Source: DAIQON01 sp036787835 (GTDB lineage: Bacteria > Patescibacteriota > Saccharimonadia > Saccharimonadales > UBA4665). Taken from it: a stretch of 64,000 nt of DNA. The notes below the pieces were generated by a model, which saw nothing but the letters and a program-made list of their open reading frames with translations, was not told the origin of the DNA and did not search any database. Each line of letters opens with the position of its first letter. Position 1 is the first letter of the stretch. Shown one piece after another: positions 59,621-64,000 of the stretch. Location: positions 186,001 to 250,000 of the forward strand of contig DAIQON010000001.1 of assembly GCA_036787835.1 (NCBI GenBank), given 5' to 3'. The position numbers were made by a program, and so were the translations under genes.

Positions 59621-60751
59621 ATGTCTGAAGATGCTCCACAAGCTGAAATACCAAAGCCAGAAGGAACCGAACACCAACAAGTCATAGAACCACATTCAGT
59701 GATGACAGAAGGAGTCCACATTCCTGTTTCAGAACATACAGAATTCCCTGACACGTCTGTGACCGATGAAGAAAAGGCACACGAAATGGCTATTGCCGAG
59801 AATGCCAGAAGAGATGAAATGCGTGCAGATTATATTAGTGAATCTGAGAGTGCGGGAAAAGATCCTGAAGATCCTATTACGCTAAGGTCACAAAAGGTAG
59901 CAGAAAAGGTTATGGGTAATTCGGCAGCAGAACGTCAAGCAGATATTTATGACGGCGTGCCTGTTTCAGAATCTTCAAGCGTTGAACATACCCAAGACGA
60001 AAGCTCTAATTCTCATGAAGAAATTAGACCAGTTAATGAAATTGCATTAAATGGAGATGGACTTTATGGAAGTCGAGGACTTGCAGCACTATATGATAAA
60101 TTCAGGGACTATGTTGGAAAAGGTGGAGAAACAGAACCACAAGTTGAGCTCACTAACGAGGGACTTACAAGCTTGTATGACGCCTTAATCTATCACTTTA
60201 AAGATATTGAATACCCTCGTGAACTAGGTCATAAAGCTATATTATTAAAATCGATCCCCGAAACTCAGCTTAATGAGTTTATCACTAGAACCGACAGGCT
60301 TGGCAGCATCATCGAAAATTATGGTTTAGACGAACCAGATGGCTCAGATGAACTTATTGATATAGCAGAAAAACTTGCTGGTAAAGATAACAGAATTATG
60401 GATCAGTTGTATTGGGAAGGTGGAATTCATACCGCTCCAACAGTAATATTAGAGACATTGATAAAAGCAGAAGCTCAAGCTAAAAGAGGAATCTTTTCAA
60501 GGTTTCAGGGCAAACAGCTAGTTGCTAATTATTTACTACACTACTTTGATGATGGCAGAAAAGCTCATCAGGAAAGCCAAGATGAAATGGGTCTTGATTT
60601 AACTTATGATGATGTCACTGAGCGAAAAGGTAGAATAACTTCTGAAGTTAAGATCATTACACCACCTGAAGTTCAGTCAAGAAAAGATAAGCTTAAAAAA
60701 GCTATAGAGAAATCATTGTCTGAGCTCCCTACGAAATCTGACGGAGAATAA
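59621..60751 (+). CDS. Unrecognised hydrophilic 376-residue protein
   Basis: 376 residues. The first 150 residues are acidic, rich in Glu, Ser, Asp and His and probably disordered (no signal peptide or membrane segment). From about 145 a folded part starts (GDGLYGSRGLAALYDKFRDYV), with IYHFKDIEYPRELGHKAIL and FSRFQGKQLVANYLLHYFDDG as core-like segments, mostly helical. It has an AAAGGAAAA ribosome binding site. It is the first of three rightward genes, with the C39-like peptidase and aldo/keto reductase. No function can be named. Confidence 0.6.
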   Translation: MSEDAPQAEIPKPEGTEHQQVIEPHSVMTEGVHIPVSEHTEFPDTSVTDEEKAHEMAIAENARRDEMRADYISESESAGKDPEDPITLRSQKVAEKVMGNSAAERQADIYDGVPVSESSSVEHTQDESSNSHEEIRPVNEIALNGDGLYGSRGLAALYDKFRDYVGKGGETEPQVELTNEGLTSLYDALIYHFKDIEYPRELGHKAILLKSIPETQLNEFITRTDRLGSIIENYGLDEPDGSDELIDIAEKLAGKDNRIMDQLYWEGGIHTAPTVILETLIKAEAQAKRGIFSRFQGKQLVANYLLHYFDDGRKAHQESQDEMGLDLTYDDVTERKGRITSEVKIITPPEVQSRKDKLKKAIEKSLSELPTKSDGE

Positions 60752-60860
60752 TTTGAGAAGTAACTCTAGGTTAATTTGCGAAATGGTTTACTATTGAAGA
60801 AGCATTTAGCTACCTTCAGCATATGATATTAAGAAAGTACTAGAGAGGTAAACTAAATAA

Positions 60861-61583
60861 ATGTCCGTAAAACACGATATACCCCTAAAAACTCAAACTA
60901 CTTCATCAAATTGCGTTCAAACATCTACATCTCAATTTCTTAGTTTTTACGAAATTAATATTAGTCCTGAAGATATAGAAAAGGATATACCCGTAAGAAC
61001 AAACTCTGAAGACAAGCCTATGGGTACCTTACTTGCGGATATTGGAACGTGGTTTATAAAATCTTATGGCTTAAAAGCTAAGATGCACGTTTTTGATGTT
61101 CAGATAATTGATCGAACATGGTCATCTTTATCTCAGTCCGAGCTACTAACTGAAATGAAAAAAGTTCAAGAAGAAGGGATAAGTACTGCACTTTCACCTC
61201 TCTCCGCCATTTTAATAGATGCCTATGTAAAATATCTTGAGTCTGGCGGACTAATAGACATTGCTAAATGCACTAACAAATTATTACAAGAGCTACTAGA
61301 TAAGGGTCCCGTCATCGCAATAATTAGCTTTAATTATATGTATGATTATCCGAGGCTTTCCTATGATAAAAGTATTAAGAACTACGTGCCTGACACTATT
61401 GACGGTAAAGTAGTTGAACATGCCATTGTGCTAACTGGCTATGAGAATGGAACTTATCTCTATAATGACCCTGATGCTGAAAAAGGTGGTCAACACCAAG
61501 TAGATGAGGATATTTTAATAGGAGCCATTTGCACATCTCAGATAAACTCAGATAATTACCTTTTAAGCGTGGAGAAAGTTTAA
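60861..61583 (+). CDS. C39-like papain-fold cysteine peptidase
   Basis: 240 residues. The catalytic triad is readable: Gln12 (oxyanion) and Cys18 in KTQTTSSNC, His187 in VVEHAIVLTGYE, and Asp203 in YNDPD. This is the peptidase C39-like (BtrH/Peptidase_C39_2) layout. No signal peptide or transporter domain is visible, so it is cytosolic unless exported by another route. Known members cleave double-glycine leaders or act as amidases or transferases. It is followed 4 bases later by the aldo/keto reductase gene. Confidence 0.82.
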   Translation: MSVKHDIPLKTQTTSSNCVQTSTSQFLSFYEINISPEDIEKDIPVRTNSEDKPMGTLLADIGTWFIKSYGLKAKMHVFDVQIIDRTWSSLSQSELLTEMKKVQEEGISTALSPLSAILIDAYVKYLESGGLIDIAKCTNKLLQELLDKGPVIAIISFNYMYDYPRLSYDKSIKNYVPDTIDGKVVEHAIVLTGYENGTYLYNDPDAEKGGQHQVDEDILIGAICTSQINSDNYLLSVEKV

Positions 61584-61587
61584 CTAT

Positions 61588-62430
61588 ATGACCTTAAAAA
61601 CTGTTAGTGGCAAAGATTTAAACCCAATTGGAATAGGTACTTGGGATGTTAATAGTAAAAGAAATCCTGATAATTTATCAAGTAAGTATGGTGGTGTAGA
61701 CCCAGTTAAGGGTAATGAAGACAAAGCTATAGAAGCTATACGTTATTCAATATCTAAAGGACAAAATAACATAGACTGTGCTGAGCTATACGGAAGTTTT
61801 TATACAGATGAAGTAGTCGGTCAAGCGATTGAAGGTCAGTCACGTAATGACATATTCATTGGTGATAAATTATGGAAGACAAGTCTGGCTAATGGTACTG
61901 TTCGGCCCACTTTTGACAATATGTTGCAGAAACTTAAAACAGACTACTTAGATATGTTGACTATCCACGCTCCGTTTGCAGACACGCCTTGGCAAGAAGC
62001 TATCCCCCAAATTGACGAGCTTATTAACGAAGGTGTTGTTCATCATTTCGGAGTAAGTAACTTTAGTATAGAACAAATGAAAGAAGCTATGTCTCTTTCT
62101 AGGCATCCTCTAGAGGCAAACCAGATGAACTTTAATCTGTTGTATCGTGACGAAGTTAACCAAGAATTTGTCGATTTTTGTGAGGAAAATAACATTGCAA
62201 TAATAGCCTATCAGCCTATAAAGCGAGGTGAAGTAATGCATAATGAAACTATTATTAAGATTGCCCAACAACATTCTGCTACTCCTGCACAAGTAGCACT
62301 GGCTTGGCTTTTACGGTTAGAAGCTATGCCAATACCTAAGGCACTGTCAAAAGAGCACATTGACGAGAATTTTGAAGCTCTAAATTTAAAGTTAACAGAT
62401 GAAGAATTTGCTGAACTTAATGCTATATAA
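61588..62430 (+). CDS. Aldo/keto reductase
   Basis: 280 residues, full length. The tetrad is Asp63, Tyr68, Lys94 and His127 (NNIDCAELYGS, GDKLWKT, TIHAPF), and the NADPH-binding C-terminal region includes PIPKALSKEHIDENF. The enzyme reduces aldehydes or ketones. A 15-residue insertion after residue 20 (NSKRNPDNLSSKYGG) is unusual near the N-terminus. It is 4 bases from the C39-like gene, so both probably share a transcript. Confidence 0.93.
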   Translation: MTLKTVSGKDLNPIGIGTWDVNSKRNPDNLSSKYGGVDPVKGNEDKAIEAIRYSISKGQNNIDCAELYGSFYTDEVVGQAIEGQSRNDIFIGDKLWKTSLANGTVRPTFDNMLQKLKTDYLDMLTIHAPFADTPWQEAIPQIDELINEGVVHHFGVSNFSIEQMKEAMSLSRHPLEANQMNFNLLYRDEVNQEFVDFCEENNIAIIAYQPIKRGEVMHNETIIKIAQQHSATPAQVALAWLLRLEAMPIPKALSKEHIDENFEALNLKLTDEEFAELNAI

Positions 62431-62461
62431 GTAAAAAGAAGGCACAAGGATTCTTAGCACG

Positions 62462-62493
62462 CTATTGTTGAAGCGACTATTAGCTCACAATAG
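62462..62493. other. Inverted repeat before the terminase-like gene
   Basis: CTATTGT (62462-62468) and ACAATAG (62487-62493) are perfect arms 18 bases apart, ending 4 bases before the ATG at 62498. It could be an operator for the HTH protein that follows. Confidence 0.4.
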
Positions 62494-62497
62494 TAAT

Positions 62498-62932
62498 ATG
62501 TCTATAAAACAAGTTGGTAGACCAACAGTAATAACTAAAATAACTGTCCAAAAACTAGAACAGGCTCTTAGGGACGGTTTTACTGTTGAAAGAGCTTGTA
62601 GCCTATCTGGTATTAGCCGTAGCACTTATTATGCCCACCTACATACCGACACTACCTTTATGAACAAAATGGAACTATCTCAATCGTGGGCTACTGAACG
62701 AGCAAAGCAAGTTGTTATCCAAGAAATTAACAAGGGCAACTTAAAAGCTTCTCAGTGGTGGCTAGAACGCAAGCTAAGGGCTGAGTTTAGTCTTAACCCA
62801 CCCCCAATCACTCCGCAAGATGATGGCAACGAGTTCGTAAACCAGTATTTTGACGGCAATCAAGAAAAGTTCTTGAACTTTATGTCGAAGACCATTGAAG
62901 CCATGCGAGAGCCTATTAAAACTCAGGTGTAA
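62498..62932 (+). CDS. Terminase small subunit-like/HTH protein of a mobile element
   Basis: 144 residues from the ATG at 62498 (MSIKQVGRPTVITKITVQ); a TTG at 62465 would add 11 residues. A homeodomain-like HTH (QALRDGFTVERACSLSGISRSTYYAHL) is followed by a helix-rich segment (AKQVVIQEINKGNLKASQWWL) seen in phage small terminases and related packaging proteins. It sits before a serine recombinase, so it is probably cargo of an integrated phage or plasmid-like element. An insertion-sequence regulator is an alternative. Confidence 0.65.
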   Translation: MSIKQVGRPTVITKITVQKLEQALRDGFTVERACSLSGISRSTYYAHLHTDTTFMNKMELSQSWATERAKQVVIQEINKGNLKASQWWLERKLRAEFSLNPPPITPQDDGNEFVNQYFDGNQEKFLNFMSKTIEAMREPIKTQV

Positions 62933-63152
62933 TAAATAATACACCAATAAATACTTGCTACTTTGTCCAATTAGGTCTACTATGATTGCACATTTGACGG
63001 AAGCTGGACACAGCTACTAAAACAAATATGTTCGTTAGGTTAGTAGGAGAAGTAGAAGTTAAGGACTAGTGGCTATTTCGGTAGACCATTAGGTAGGCAG
63101 TTCTACAATTTCTCGTCTACGCAGATTGCTACATTAGACCCTGCCCCGATGT

Positions 63153-63392
63153 GTGCAGCAATCACCAGACACACCAGTTACAAATAGATTACTTAGCTCT
63201 TTGGATACTAAGCCTGTTTCAGATTTGTCAAAGAAATCTCAACCAGACCAGAAAAAAGAGTTACCATATAAATTACAGCTAAAGCAGAATACTATTCTTT
63301 GGGCTGAGTATTTATATCGTGAATATAAAAGAGAAAAGTCTGCACTAGGAGAGGATAATCAAAAACCTACACATCATGATGACGTTATCTAG
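63153..63392 (+). CDS. Small hydrophilic protein upstream of serine recombinase
   Basis: 79 residues from GTG 63153, not recognised. The middle is a basic helix (KLQLKQNTILWAEYLYREYKREK). Its place directly before the recombinase gene would suit an excision or accessory factor, but nothing in the sequence shows it. GTG start and lack of a clear ribosome binding site weaken the call. Confidence 0.4.
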   Translation: MQQSPDTPVTNRLLSSLDTKPVSDLSKKSQPDQKKELPYKLQLKQNTILWAEYLYREYKREKSALGEDNQKPTHHDDVI

Positions 63393-63415
63393 ATTAACTA
63401 TTAAGTGTAGTGAAA

Positions 63416-63457
63416 GCAGTCTCTGTTCCGTGTCATGCGGTGTAGGTCAGAGGCTGC
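63416..63457. other. Imperfect inverted repeat before the recombinase gene
   Basis: GCAGTCTCTG (63416-63425) can pair with CAGAGGCTGC (63448-63457) with one G-T wobble; CCG/CGG inside extend the symmetry. It lies 21 bases before the recombinase ATG, where serine integrases often have their attachment site. It may equally be a hairpin in the mRNA leader. Confidence 0.4.
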
Positions 63458-63478
63458 TCTTACTGGTCTGGAGTAGTT

Positions 63479-64000
63479 ATGTCTGAAGCAATAGCTATAA
63501 GAAGAGTATCTTCTAAGAAGCAGCAAGAAAATAATCATAGCCTTGAACAACAAGACAGCAGTGTTCAGAATATGGCAGCAGTTTTAGATACCGTTATTGT
63601 TATGGAGTGGGCTATGGCTACGTCAGCGAAAAAAGGCAAAAACTTAAAAAGAAAAGACCTCCAAGCTGCATTAAGTTTCTGTAGATATAACCGAAAGGTT
63701 AAATACCTTTTGATCGATAAGGTAAGTCGCTTTATGAGAGAACTGGAAATGACTTTTTACTATAAGGTTGAATTTAAAAAACTAGACGTCAAGCTAATCT
63801 TCTGTGACCCGTCACAGCAAGAACTTAATGGTGATAATGCAAAGGCAAGCTATGAACTTGCAAGAAAAGGTTATGATGCTGAAGTTGAAAATGAAGAAAG
63901 ATCAAATACTTCATTTACAAAAATGAAAGCTAGAGTTGACTTAGGCTATTATCCTTTCTATCCTCATCAAGGATATAAAAAAACAGATGCGGAGGACGGT
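63479..64000 (+). CDS. Serine recombinase/integrase, N-terminal part (3' cut by window)
   Basis: 174 codons are visible and the frame is open at the end of the window. The catalytic N-terminus is AIRRVSSKKQQENNHSLEQQ with the nucleophile Ser11 after Arg-Val; LLIDKVSRFMREL is the second conserved block, and the start of the recombinase domain (KMKARVDLGYYPFYPHQGY) follows. Large serine recombinases insert phages and conjugative elements at attachment sites. Together with the genes before it, this marks the edge of an integrated element extending beyond 64000. Confidence 0.9.
   Translation, partial: MSEAIAIRRVSSKKQQENNHSLEQQDSSVQNMAAVLDTVIVMEWAMATSAKKGKNLKRKDLQAALSFCRYNRKVKYLLIDKVSRFMRELEMTFYYKVEFKKLDVKLIFCDPSQQELNGDNAKASYELARKGYDAEVENEERSNTSFTKMKARVDLGYYPFYPHQGYKKTDAEDG

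Noticed and set aside
1..64000. tRNA, rRNA, tmRNA, SRP RNA or CRISPR array
   Set aside because: No T-loop/acceptor patterns, rRNA stretches or regularly spaced repeats were seen in the intergenic gaps; reading by eye could miss a divergent RNA.
1..64000. Alternative genetic code with UGA as glycine
   Set aside because: Several genes end sensibly at TGA (for example 16922, 29487 and 34146) and coding frames contain no internal TGA.

Overview
The window looks like chromosome of a Patescibacteria/CPR bacterium, most likely a Saccharibacterium (TM7). This is an inference from gene content and order: a compact dnaA-dnaN-recF block beside rpmH-rnpA-yidC-jag, a VirB4-type ATPase next to recF, short housekeeping proteins, a type IV pilin-like protein, many small single-pass membrane proteins with Ser/Thr-rich linkers, and a large surface-glycan locus. 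TGA is used as a normal stop, which argues against the UGA-recoding Gracilibacteria/Absconditabacteria. No tRNA, rRNA or CRISPR array was found.

Layout. 1-7.4 kb: end of a VirB4 ATPase gene, then recF, dnaN and dnaA leftward, an origin-like AT-rich region with DnaA-box-like sites around 5.07-5.23 kb, and rpmH, rnpA, yidC and jag rightward. 7.4-32.4 kb: surface polysaccharide locus. It holds two leftward glycosyltransferases, a rightward polysaccharide ABC exporter (wzm/wzt type), then glycosyltransferases, a sugar aminotransferase, an ATP-grasp/HAD fusion and a methyltransferase. A long leftward run follows: phosphoglycosyl transferase, GT4, glmS, phosphohexomutase, rmlB, rmlC, rmlD, rmlA, a membrane-anchored protein, a secreted repeat protein and an RgpF-like protein. 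An O-antigen ligase/polymerase closes the locus. Together these could make dTDP-rhamnose, GlcN-6-P and an amino sugar, build a lipid-linked glycan, export it and attach it to the envelope.

32.4-53.3 kb: mostly core genes. They include a Nudix hydrolase, a LexA-like regulator without the peptidase domain, a cobalamin riboswitch in front of an unrecognised 488-residue cysteine-motif protein, a NadD-like enzyme, a DsbA-like oxidoreductase, a CBS-domain membrane protein, aspS, an AlkA-like glycosylase, a MurC-like ligase, a TsaC-like protein, an ABC-2 exporter and a Dus enzyme, with several unknown membrane proteins between them.

53.3-64 kb: accessory region with genes on both strands. It holds a pilin-like protein, a RelE/Phd-type toxin-antitoxin pair, a DMT transporter whose start looks frameshifted, a PIN (DUF4411-like)/HTH-ImmA pair, an acidic unknown protein, a C39-like cysteine peptidase and an aldo/keto reductase. 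The right edge looks like a mobile element, with a terminase-small-subunit-like HTH protein and the N-terminal part of a serine recombinase that runs off the window.

The most unusual signals are the cobalamin riboswitch controlling an unknown protein, the ATP-grasp/HAD fusion in the glycan locus, the secreted lytic-transglycosylase-like protein with near-identical C-terminal repeats, and repeated promoter -10 boxes placed so close to ATG that leaderless mRNAs are expected.
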